Below, in pieces: positions 53,335-61,625 of a stretch of DNA of 64,000 nt. Origin of the DNA: Pseudomonas sp. R-28-1W-6 (lineage in GTDB: Bacteria; Pseudomonadota; Gammaproteobacteria; Pseudomonadales; Pseudomonadaceae). The notes beneath the pieces are model-generated. The model made no database searches. It worked only from the letters and a program-made list of their open reading frames with translations, and was not told where the DNA came from. The position numbers and the translations under genes are program-made. The first letter of the stretch is position 1, and every line of letters begins with the position of its first letter. The stretch is from contig NZ_WELK01000001.1 of NCBI RefSeq assembly GCF_009799925.1, positions 372,001-436,000 on the forward strand, read 5' to 3'.

Positions 53335-56300
53335 ATGAAGGATTTTCTCAAGAAAACCGCCACCTTCCTGCGCCAGACCTGGGTCTGGAGCCTGTGCCTG
53401 GTGCTGTTCCTGGCCCTGCTGGTGTGGTTCGTCGGGCCGCTGCTGGCGGTGGCCGATCACAAGTTCTGGGCACCAGCCTCCAGCCGTCTGCTCAGCATCA
53501 GTCTGCTGTTCCTCGCCTGGGGCCTGTTCATCGTATTCATCAGCTGGCGCGCCAATCAGCGCAAGAAGGCCGAGGCGGATGATGTCGACGCCCAGGAGCG
53601 CCTGCGCCGCGACGGCCTTATCAGCGAGGAGCAAGTCGAACTGCGCGGCCGTTTCAAGCAGGCCCTGCGCACCCTGAAGAGTTCCAGCCTGTACCGCGGG
53701 CGCAGCGACAAATGGCGCAACGAGCTGCCCTGGTACCTGCTGATCGGCCCGCAGGGCAGCGGCAAGACCAGCCTGCTGGACTTCTCCGGCCTGGACTTCC
53801 CGCTCAGCAAGGGCGACGCCCAGCGCCTGACCAAGGACGTCGGCGGCACCCGCTACTGCAACTGGCACTTCGCCGACCACGCCGTGCTGCTGGATACCGC
53901 CGGGCGCTACCTCAACCAGCCCGACGTGGCGGTCGACAGCCGCGCCTGGCATACCCTGCTCAACCTGCTGCGCAAACGCCGCGCGCGACCGCTCAACGGC
54001 GTGCTGGTCAGCATCCCGGTGGACAGCCTGCTGTACCACAACGAACTGGAACTGGAGAACCTGGCCCGTCAGGTGCGCCAGCGCCTGCACGAGATTCACG
54101 CCGAACTGCGCGTGGAAGTGCCGGTGTATCTGGTGCTGAGCAAGGCCGACAAGATCCTCGGTTTCGACGAGTTCTTCGACCAGCTGAGCCGCGAGGAAAG
54201 CGACCAGGTGCTCGGCGCCAGCCTGCGCAAGGAGCAGAACGCCACCGACGCCGGGGTGATCCGCCAGGAGTTCGAGGAACTGCTGCGCCGCCTCAACAGC
54301 CAGGTGATCCTGCGCATGCACCAGGAGCGCGACACCCAGCGCCGCGGCCGTATCCTCGACTTCCCGCACCAGCTCGGCCAGCTCGGCGAGCGCCTGTGCC
54401 TGTTCGTCGAACTGGCCTTCAGCGGCAACCGCTATCAGCGCTCCAGCCACCTGCGCGGCTTCTACCTGACCAGCGCGCCGCAGCTCAGCGATGCGCTCGA
54501 CCCGAGTACCACCAGTATTGGCCGCAACCTCGGCCTGGCCGGCAGCACCCTGCCGACCTACCGCAGCGGCCGCGCGCGCTTTATCAACCAATTACTGAGT
54601 AGAGTGATCTTCCCCGAGGCCGACCTGGCCGGGCTGGACGACAAAGAGGTACGCCGCATCGACTGGCGCCAGCGCGCCCTCTATGCCGGTGCCGCCGCCT
54701 GCCTGGTGCTGTTCGGCCTGCTCTGGGGCAACAGCTACTCGGCCAACCACGGCCGTCTGGAACAGCTGCGCGAACTGGCCCAGCAACTGGGCCGCGCCGG
54801 CGAGAGCCTCAACCCCAAGGACGAGGCCGAGCAGGTATTGCCGCTGCTCGACAGCAGCTATGCGGCGACCCAGGTGTTCCCCGCGCCGAATGACGCCGCC
54901 CTGCTCGAACGCGGTGGCCTGTACCAGGGCGCGAAGGTCGAGCCGAGCGTGCATCAGGCCTATCGCCGCCAACTGGAAAGCGAGCTGCTGCCGCGCGTCG
55001 CCCGTCAGCTGGAAGGACAGATCCGCGCCAACCGCGACGACCGCGAGCTGCTGCTCGGCAGCCTGCGCGCCTACCTGATGCTCAACCTGGAACAGCGCCG
55101 CGAAGCCGAGTACCTGCAGGACTGGCTGGCCACCGACTGGTCGCTGCGCTATGCCGGCGCCGAGCCGACGCAGCAGGGCCTCAATGGCCACTTCCAGCGC
55201 CTGCTGGCCGAACCATTCGCCGCCTACCCGCTGAACGATGCGCTGGTGGCCGAGGCGCGGCAGATCCTGCGTAACGAGTCGCTGGCCAACGTGGTCTACC
55301 GCATGCTCCGCGACCAGGCCCGCAGCCTGCCGGAATACCGCTTGAGCCAGCAGCTGGGCAGCCAGGCCACGTTGTTCCTCGGCAGCGACTACAGCATTCC
55401 CGGGCTGTACACGCAGAAGGGCTACCAGCAGTACTTCGTCGCCCAGGGCCTCGGCCTGGTGCGCGACATCCTGCGCGATAACTGGGTGCTCGGCGAAGGC
55501 AACCAGCTCAGCGACAACGACCTCAGCCGCCTGCTGGTGGAACTGGAGCAGCTGTACTTCCGCGACTACGCCAACTACTGGGGCGAGGCCATCGCCCAGC
55601 TCAGCCTGGAGCCGATCGGCAACACGGCCCAGGGCATCCTCCAGCTGTCCGCGCTGACTGCGGCCAACTCGCCGCTGCTGCAGGTGCTGGTGGAAGTGCG
55701 CGAGAACACCCGCTTCGACCTGCCGGCAGCCGCCGACCAGGTCGACCAGCTGGCCGCCCAGGCCAAGCTGGGCAAGAAGGCCAAACTGGCCGCCGCCGCG
55801 GCCGAACAGGGCATCGGCGCCATCGCCAAGAGCCTGCCGGACACCGCCCGCCGCGCCCTGCAACGGCGCTTCGAGCCGCTGCACCGGCTGCTCGACGACC
55901 ACAGCGGCGCCGGCCCGGAACTGGCCGCCACCCTGCAGGCGCTGGATGCCCTGCAACTGCAGTTCAGCGGTCTGGCCCACGCCAGTGCGCCGGAACAGGC
56001 GGCCTTCGAGATGGCCAAGGCACGCATGGCCGGCCGCCCGGATGCGATCAACCAGGTGCGCAGCAGCGCCGCACGCCTGCCGCAACCGGTGGGCAACTGG
56101 CTGAGCCTGATCGCCGACGACAGCTGGCAGCTGGTGCTGAACGACGCCTATGGCTATCTGAACAAGCGCTACCGCAGCGAGCTGTACGCCTTCTACAAGG
56201 AGTCGCTGCTCAAGCGCTATCCGTTCAGCGCCAAGAGCGACAGCGACGTGGCGATCGCCGACTTCCGCGAGTTCTTCAAGGCCGACGGCGTGGCCGACGG

Positions 56301-56856
56301 CTTCGTCGATCGCTACCTCAAGGCCTTCGTCAGCGACAGCGAAGGCAAGTACCAGCTGCGCCGCCTGGACGGCCAGGGCCTGCCGCTGTCACCGGCTTTT
56401 CTCGCACAGATCAACCAGACCCAGGTGATCCGCCGCAGCTTCTTCGCCGAAAACCCGAGCGAGCCGCTGGTGCTGTTCAAGCTGGAACCCTTCGCCCTCG
56501 ACTACAGCCTCAACCGCGCCGACTTCCAGTACGGCGGCAAGCAGATGGAATACCGCCACGGGCCGATCATCGCCACCGCGTTCCGCTGGCCGGCCGAGGG
56601 CGACAGCGAGCGCAGCAGCCTGGTGCTGGAAGAACAGGGCGGGCGCCGTGTCGGCATCGAGAAGAGCAGCGGGCCCTGGGCGCTGTTCCGCCTGCTCGAC
56701 CTGATGCAGGTCGAGCAGCACAGCGGCCGCGACGTGCTGATCCTCAAGGCCAACCTGCAGGGCCTGCAGGCCAAGTACCTGCTGCACAGCCAGCGCTCGC
56801 CGAATCCGTTCGACGCCAGCCTGCTGCGCGACTTCAAGCTGCCGGCGACCCTTTGA
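53335..56856 (+). CDS. tssM: T6SS inner-membrane protein TssM (IcmF type)
   Basis: 1173 residues, full length. Two N-terminal membrane helices (~18-40 and ~50-70), a cytoplasmic NTPase-like domain with Walker A GPQGSGKTS near residue 138 and LDTAGRYL, a third helix near 445-465 (YAGAAACLVLFGLLWG), and a long periplasmic IcmF-related part ending in a beta domain that contacts TssJ. The intact Walker A distinguishes it from TssM proteins that lack one. Six bases after tssL. Confidence 0.96.
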   Translation: MKDFLKKTATFLRQTWVWSLCLVLFLALLVWFVGPLLAVADHKFWAPASSRLLSISLLFLAWGLFIVFISWRANQRKKAEADDVDAQERLRRDGLISEEQVELRGRFKQALRTLKSSSLYRGRSDKWRNELPWYLLIGPQGSGKTSLLDFSGLDFPLSKGDAQRLTKDVGGTRYCNWHFADHAVLLDTAGRYLNQPDVAVDSRAWHTLLNLLRKRRARPLNGVLVSIPVDSLLYHNELELENLARQVRQRLHEIHAELRVEVPVYLVLSKADKILGFDEFFDQLSREESDQVLGASLRKEQNATDAGVIRQEFEELLRRLNSQVILRMHQERDTQRRGRILDFPHQLGQLGERLCLFVELAFSGNRYQRSSHLRGFYLTSAPQLSDALDPSTTSIGRNLGLAGSTLPTYRSGRARFINQLLSRVIFPEADLAGLDDKEVRRIDWRQRALYAGAAACLVLFGLLWGNSYSANHGRLEQLRELAQQLGRAGESLNPKDEAEQVLPLLDSSYAATQVFPAPNDAALLERGGLYQGAKVEPSVHQAYRRQLESELLPRVARQLEGQIRANRDDRELLLGSLRAYLMLNLEQRREAEYLQDWLATDWSLRYAGAEPTQQGLNGHFQRLLAEPFAAYPLNDALVAEARQILRNESLANVVYRMLRDQARSLPEYRLSQQLGSQATLFLGSDYSIPGLYTQKGYQQYFVAQGLGLVRDILRDNWVLGEGNQLSDNDLSRLLVELEQLYFRDYANYWGEAIAQLSLEPIGNTAQGILQLSALTAANSPLLQVLVEVRENTRFDLPAAADQVDQLAAQAKLGKKAKLAAAAAEQGIGAIAKSLPDTARRALQRRFEPLHRLLDDHSGAGPELAATLQALDALQLQFSGLAHASAPEQAAFEMAKARMAGRPDAINQVRSSAARLPQPVGNWLSLIADDSWQLVLNDAYGYLNKRYRSELYAFYKESLLKRYPFSAKSDSDVAIADFREFFKADGVADGFVDRYLKAFVSDSEGKYQLRRLDGQGLPLSPAFLAQINQTQVIRRSFFAENPSEPLVLFKLEPFALDYSLNRADFQYGGKQMEYRHGPIIATAFRWPAEGDSERSSLVLEEQGGRRVGIEKSSGPWALFRLLDLMQVEQHSGRDVLILKANLQGLQAKYLLHSQRSPNPFDASLLRDFKLPATL

Positions 56857-57587
56857 TGGAAGTCGCCAACCTGCTCTGGCACAGCGCCGCGCGCACCGAC
56901 ACCGGCAAGGTGCGCGCGCGCAACGAGGATGCCTTTCTCGACCAGCCGCAGCGTGGCCTGTGGGTGGTCGCCGATGGCATGGGCGGCCACCAGAACGGCG
57001 ACCTGGCCAGCCGCCTGATCGTCGAGAGCCTGGGCGAGCTGGACCCCTCCGGCAGCTTCGAGCAACGCCTGGAACGCCTGCGTGATTGCCTGCACCGGCT
57101 CAATCGGCACCTCAGCCTGGGCCTCACGGTGACCAGCGACAACCCCGACATGCTGGTCGGCAGCACCGTGGTCGCCCTGCTCGCCGCCGGCAGCCGGATG
57201 GCCTGCGTGTGGGCCGGCGACAGCCGCTGCTACCTGCTGCGCGGGCGCCAGCTGTACCAGTTGAGCCGCGACCATTCGCTGCTGCAGCAACTGGTCGACG
57301 AGCGCGGCATGAGCGTCGAGGAAGCCGCACGCCAGCCGGCAGCGCATGCCCTGACCCGCGCCATCGGCGCAGCCGAGGAACTGCAACTGGACATCCTCGA
57401 ACTGGAAAGCCTGCCCGGCGACGTGTTCCTGCTGTGCAGCGACGGCCTGTATCAGGACCTCGACCACGACCAGCTCGGCGCCGCGCTGATCCGCCCCAGC
57501 GCCAGCCTGGCCCTGCAACGCCTGTTCGAACTGGCGCTGGACGGCCCGGCCCGCGACAACCTCAGCGCCGTGGTGATCAACCGATGA
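56856..57587 (+). CDS. pppA: T6SS PP2C phosphatase (PppA/Stp1 type)
   Basis: 243 residues. Metal-site motifs TGKVRARNEDAFLD, VVADGMGGHQNGD, GSTVVALLAAG, WAGDSRCYLLR and LLCSDGLYQDL are all present, so it should be active. Its ATG shares a base with the tssM stop and its own stop overlaps the kinase start (ATGA). It opposes the kinase by dephosphorylating Fha-type targets. Confidence 0.94.
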   Translation: MEVANLLWHSAARTDTGKVRARNEDAFLDQPQRGLWVVADGMGGHQNGDLASRLIVESLGELDPSGSFEQRLERLRDCLHRLNRHLSLGLTVTSDNPDMLVGSTVVALLAAGSRMACVWAGDSRCYLLRGRQLYQLSRDHSLLQQLVDERGMSVEEAARQPAAHALTRAIGAAEELQLDILELESLPGDVFLLCSDGLYQDLDHDQLGAALIRPSASLALQRLFELALDGPARDNLSAVVINR

Positions 57588-58564
57588 GCAGCGCGATGAA
57601 CAGCCAGGCCGCGGCCACCGCCGCCAGCGCCGACCTGACTCTGATGGCCGGCAGCACGGCCAAGACGCCGCGACCACTGCCCAAGGACCTGCCGCCGGTG
57701 CTCTGCGGCCGCTACCGCATCGAACGCCTGCTCGGCGTCGGCGGCATGGGCGCGGTGTACCGCGCCCGCGACCTGCTGCGCGAACAGTTCGGCGACCCGC
57801 AACCCTATGTGGCGCTGAAGACCCTCAGCGAGGACTTCGCCGAATACCCGGACGCCAGCGCCCTGCTCTACAGCGAGTTCGCCCTCAGCGCGCGCCTGAG
57901 CCAGCGCAACCTGGTGCGCCTGTACAGCTTCGAGATCGACCCGCCCAGCCAGCGCGCCTTCATCACCATGGAGCTGCTCAAGGGCTGCACCCTCGACAGC
58001 CTGCTGCAGCAATACCCCAGCGGCCTGCCTTGGGCCGAGGCGCAGACGATCAGCCTGAGCCTGCTCGAAGCCCTGCACTACGCCCATGGCCAGGGCGTGC
58101 TGCACGGCGACCTCAAGCCGAGCAACCTGATGCTCGGCGACAGCGAGCTGCGCCTGTTCGACTTCGGCCTCGGCCAGGCCATGGACGGCTTCCTCACCGG
58201 CCTGCCGCGCCTCTCGCGCAGCCGCTTCGCCGCCTGGACGCCGCGCTATGCCGCCCCGGAACTGCTCGACGGCGCACCCCTGAGCGCCGCCGCCGACGTC
58301 TATGCGGTGGCCTGCGTGATCTACGAACTGTGCAGCGGCCAGCATCCTTTCCGCCGGCAAAGTGCTAAACAGGCCAAGGCAATGGAACTGCCGCTGCATG
58401 CCCCCGCCGATATGCCCCGTGCCCTGTGGCCGGCCCTGCGCGCCGCGCTGGAATTTGACCCGGCCCGGCGCAGCAGTCTGCCCCGATTGCTGCGCGCCTT
58501 CCGCGAACAGCAGCGCCCGGCCTCCCGGCTGCCGCGCTGGCTGCGCCGCCGGCAAGCCACCTGA
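57584..58564 (+). CDS. ppkA: T6SS Ser/Thr kinase (PpkA/Stk1 type), non-RD
   Basis: 326 residues. Kinase domain ~43-310: Gly loop GVGGMGAVYRA, Lys in YVALKTL, DFGLGQA and APE in YAAPELLDG. The catalytic loop reads HGDLKPSN (His174-Gly175-Asp176), lacking the Arg of HRD. It is short: there is no membrane helix or von Willebrand domain as in the ~1000-residue PpkA of HSI-I. This is in keeping with the short Stk1 type of HSI-II. Likely a soluble kinase controlling Fha. Confidence 0.92.
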   Translation: MSSAMNSQAAATAASADLTLMAGSTAKTPRPLPKDLPPVLCGRYRIERLLGVGGMGAVYRARDLLREQFGDPQPYVALKTLSEDFAEYPDASALLYSEFALSARLSQRNLVRLYSFEIDPPSQRAFITMELLKGCTLDSLLQQYPSGLPWAEAQTISLSLLEALHYAHGQGVLHGDLKPSNLMLGDSELRLFDFGLGQAMDGFLTGLPRLSRSRFAAWTPRYAAPELLDGAPLSAAADVYAVACVIYELCSGQHPFRRQSAKQAKAMELPLHAPADMPRALWPALRAALEFDPARRSSLPRLLRAFREQQRPASRLPRWLRRRQAT

Positions 58565-58578
58565 TCAAGGACGACCCA

Positions 58579-60621
58579 ATGTTCAACCCCGCCAACCAGA
58601 CCCACTTCAGCCTGACCCTCGACGGCCAGCGCCACGACCTGCAGGTGCTCGAATTCCACGGCCGCGAAGCGCTCAACCAGCCCTACCGCTTCGAGGTGGA
58701 TCTGGTCAGCGAGCGCCCCGACCTCGACCTGCAGAGCCTGCTCGGCCAGCCCGCGTTCCTCGCCTTCAGCCCGCACGGCCACGGCATCCATGGCCTGGTG
58801 CACGACGCCGCCCAGGGCGAGTCAGGCAAGCGCCTGACCCGCTACCGCCTGGTGCTGCAGCCCAAGCTGGCCTGGCTGGCGCAACGTACTAACCAGCGCA
58901 TCTACCAGCAGCTGACGGTGCCGCAGATCATCGCGCAGGTATTGGAGGAGCACGGCATCCTCGCCGGCGCCTACCGCTTCCAGCTTGGCCCGACGGTGTA
59001 TCCGCCGCGTGAGTACTGCGTGCAGTACGACGAGAGCGACCTGCGCTTCATCCAGCGCCTGTGCGAGGAAGAAGGCCTGCACTACCACTTCGAGCACAGT
59101 GGCCAAGGCCATGTGCTGGTCTTCGGCGACGACCAGACCAGCTTCCCGCGCCTGGGACAGCCCACCGCCTACGTGCAGGACAGCGGTATGGTCGCCGACG
59201 AGCCGGTGATCAAGCGCTTCGCCCTGCGCCTGGCCACCCGCAGCAACCGCGTGACCCGCCGCGACTACGACTTCGAACAGCCGCGCCTGCTGCTGGAAGC
59301 CGCCGCCAAGAGCGGATTCCAGCCCGACCTGGAAGACTACGACTACCCCGGCCGCTACACCGACCGCAGCCGCGGCAAGCACCTGGCCCAGCGCGCCCTG
59401 GAACGCCACCGCGCCGACTACCAGCTGGCCGAAGGCCGCAGCGACCAGCCCAGGCTGCTCAGCGGCCACCTGCTGGAAATCTCCAACCACCCGCGCCGCG
59501 AATGGAACGACCTGTGGCTGCTGCACGAGGTGATCCACCAAGGCAAACAACCGCAGGTGCTGGAAGAGTCGATCAGCAACTTCCCCGGCGGGCAGCGGGA
59601 ACAGGGTGACTCCGACTTCCACCAGGGCTACCGCAACCACTTCAGCGCCAGCCCCTGGAACATCCTCTACCGCCCGCCCCTGCAACACCCGAAACCGCGC
59701 GTACTGGGCAGCCAGACTGCGGTGGTCACCGGGCCCAAGGGCGAGGAGATCCACTGCGATCCATACGGCCGGATCAAGGTGCAGTTCCACTGGGACCGCG
59801 AGGGCCAGGGCGACGAAACCAGCAGTTGCTGGCTGCGCGTGGCCAGCAGCTGGGCCGGCGACCGCTACGGCGGCATCGCCATCCCGCGCATCGGCATGGA
59901 AGTGCTGGTCACCTTCCTCGAGGGCGACCCCGACCAGCCGCTGGTCACCGGCTGCCTGTACCACAAGGAACACGTCGTCCCCTACGACCTGCCGGCGAAC
60001 AAGACCCGCAGCGTGTTCAAGACCCTCAGCTCACCCGGCGGTGGCGGCTACAACGAGCTGCGCATCGAGGACCGCAAGGGCCAAGAACAGATCTACATCC
60101 ACGCCCAGAAGGACTGGGACGAGAACATCGAGCACGACCAGAAGATCCGTATCGGCCACGAACGCCACGACACCGTCGAGGCCAACAGCTACACCGAGCT
60201 GAAAGCCGAGGAACATCACACCACCCACCTGGATCGCAAGGTGGAGGTGCGCGCCGACGACCACCTGACCGTGGCGCAGAACCAGCACATCAAACTCGGC
60301 ACCGCCCAACTGACCCAGGCCGGCCGCGAGATCCACCTCAAGGCCGGGCAGAAGATGGTCATCGAAGCCGGTCTGGAAATCACCCTCAAGGCCGGCGGCA
60401 GTTTCATCAAACTCGACCCGGGCGGCATCACCCTGGTCGGCCCCATGGTCAAGATCAATGCCGGCGGTTCACCGGTCAATGGCTCGGGCATCGCGATCAA
60501 ACTACCACGCCAGCCGGGGATGGCGGATGCGGACAAGGCAGGCAAAACCATGGGAAATGCGTTGACCAACGCGCCGCTGAAGCATCCCGAGCCACCTCAG
60601 TTCTTCTTGTTCTCCGAATGA
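58579..60621 (+). CDS. tssI: T6SS spike protein VgrG (TssI)
   Basis: 680 residues. gp27-like part (~1-350: YRFEVDLVSERPDLDLQSLLGQ, PPREYCVQYDESDLRFIQRLCEEEGLHY), gp5 OB domain (~380-460: DPYGRIKVQFHWDREGQGDE, WAGDRYGGIAIPRIGMEVLVTFLEGDPDQPLVTG) and a C-terminal DUF2345-like beta-helix (LKAGQKMVIEAGLEITLKAGGSF). No enzymatic extension. ATG 58579 follows the kinase gene by 14 bases, so vgrG is part of the structural operon here. Its stop is TGA at 60619-60621. Confidence 0.96.
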   Translation: MFNPANQTHFSLTLDGQRHDLQVLEFHGREALNQPYRFEVDLVSERPDLDLQSLLGQPAFLAFSPHGHGIHGLVHDAAQGESGKRLTRYRLVLQPKLAWLAQRTNQRIYQQLTVPQIIAQVLEEHGILAGAYRFQLGPTVYPPREYCVQYDESDLRFIQRLCEEEGLHYHFEHSGQGHVLVFGDDQTSFPRLGQPTAYVQDSGMVADEPVIKRFALRLATRSNRVTRRDYDFEQPRLLLEAAAKSGFQPDLEDYDYPGRYTDRSRGKHLAQRALERHRADYQLAEGRSDQPRLLSGHLLEISNHPRREWNDLWLLHEVIHQGKQPQVLEESISNFPGGQREQGDSDFHQGYRNHFSASPWNILYRPPLQHPKPRVLGSQTAVVTGPKGEEIHCDPYGRIKVQFHWDREGQGDETSSCWLRVASSWAGDRYGGIAIPRIGMEVLVTFLEGDPDQPLVTGCLYHKEHVVPYDLPANKTRSVFKTLSSPGGGGYNELRIEDRKGQEQIYIHAQKDWDENIEHDQKIRIGHERHDTVEANSYTELKAEEHHTTHLDRKVEVRADDHLTVAQNQHIKLGTAQLTQAGREIHLKAGQKMVIEAGLEITLKAGGSFIKLDPGGITLVGPMVKINAGGSPVNGSGIAIKLPRQPGMADADKAGKTMGNALTNAPLKHPEPPQFFLFSE

Positions 60622-60632
60622 TGGGATCACTC

Positions 60633-61610
60633 ATGAACAAACCACTCCGCCCCCTGAATCCGGACATCAGACAGCTGCTGCTGGGGCTCTGTCTAGGCGG
60701 AACCCTGCTGCAGGCTCAGGCGGCAAGCTGTCCGGCCGACACCTTCGAAGAGTTCGTTCAGGCGTACTCCAGCCAGCCGGAAACACGCCAGGCGCACACG
60801 CAGCTGCCGCTGAAGCTGCGCACGGCAGTCCTGCAACAGTCCGAGGTGCGCATAGAGGAGAGCATCAGCAAAGCACCTTGGACGATGCTGGACAAAGCCC
60901 TAACCCTAGAGTCGGCCACCCTGCAGGCCAAGCGTCCCGACACCGCAGTAATCAGTGACCCCGACGGCAAGGTGTTGCGGATTCTTGGTTTCAGCCAACA
61001 GCCCTGCTGGACTCTCATCCGCCTGGAAGACTGGTCGCTGGGCACGATGGACGACAAGGCGGACAAGACGCCTGGAGCCTCGGCCTACCAGCGCGGGGAA
61101 CGTTACAAGGAGTTGGCCATGCAGGAACGCTCCAATTCTCAGGTCCAACTCTACGAAGCCGCGCTGGCCAGCTACCTGGCAGGCACGCGGGAAGGTTCGG
61201 CCAAAGCCGCCTATCTCGCCGCCGGAATCAGCCTCTCGGGACAGGCACCAAAACTTTCCACGCCGCACATGCAGAACCTGCTGGAAACCGCGGCCAAGAC
61301 CATACCTGAAGCAGGAATCACGCTTGCCTACTTCTATTGCGATGAGGGCGAGTCCGGCAGCGACCTTCCCTGCGCCAAACCCGACAAGGCGTTGCAGGCG
61401 CTGAAGGATATTGCCCGCCTGGATCTCAAAATCGCGCTCGTAGAACTGGGCAACGCCTACGCCACCGGCGAGATCGTGGCGCAAGATTCTTCGCATGCCC
61501 TCGCCTGCTACCTGGAGGCGCAGACCCTGGGTGCGACCGGCCTGGACAGTGCCATCGCAAACCTGAAGGCCAAGGGCGGTGCCGCCCAACGCTCTGACCA
61601 CTGTTTTTAA
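60633..61610 (+). CDS. Exported Sel1-like repeat protein, candidate immunity protein
   Basis: 325 residues from ATG 60633; ATGs at 60618 and 60621 are in frame, the first overlapping the vgrG stop. Signal peptide (LLLGLCLGGTLLQAQA-AS) gives a periplasmic protein. The C-terminal half has helical Sel1-like repeats (YEAALASYLAGTREGSAKAAYLAAG, ALVELGNAYATGEIVAQDSSHALACYLEA). Placed between vgrG and a peptidoglycan hydrolase effector, it is the best candidate for the protein that protects the producer from that effector. Similar Sel1-repeat proteins are known T6SS immunity or adaptor proteins. The order immunity-before-effector is less common. Confidence 0.72.
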   Translation: MNKPLRPLNPDIRQLLLGLCLGGTLLQAQAASCPADTFEEFVQAYSSQPETRQAHTQLPLKLRTAVLQQSEVRIEESISKAPWTMLDKALTLESATLQAKRPDTAVISDPDGKVLRILGFSQQPCWTLIRLEDWSLGTMDDKADKTPGASAYQRGERYKELAMQERSNSQVQLYEAALASYLAGTREGSAKAAYLAAGISLSGQAPKLSTPHMQNLLETAAKTIPEAGITLAYFYCDEGESGSDLPCAKPDKALQALKDIARLDLKIALVELGNAYATGEIVAQDSSHALACYLEAQTLGATGLDSAIANLKAKGGAAQRSDHCF

Positions 61611-61625
61611 TGCAGGATGCCCATC

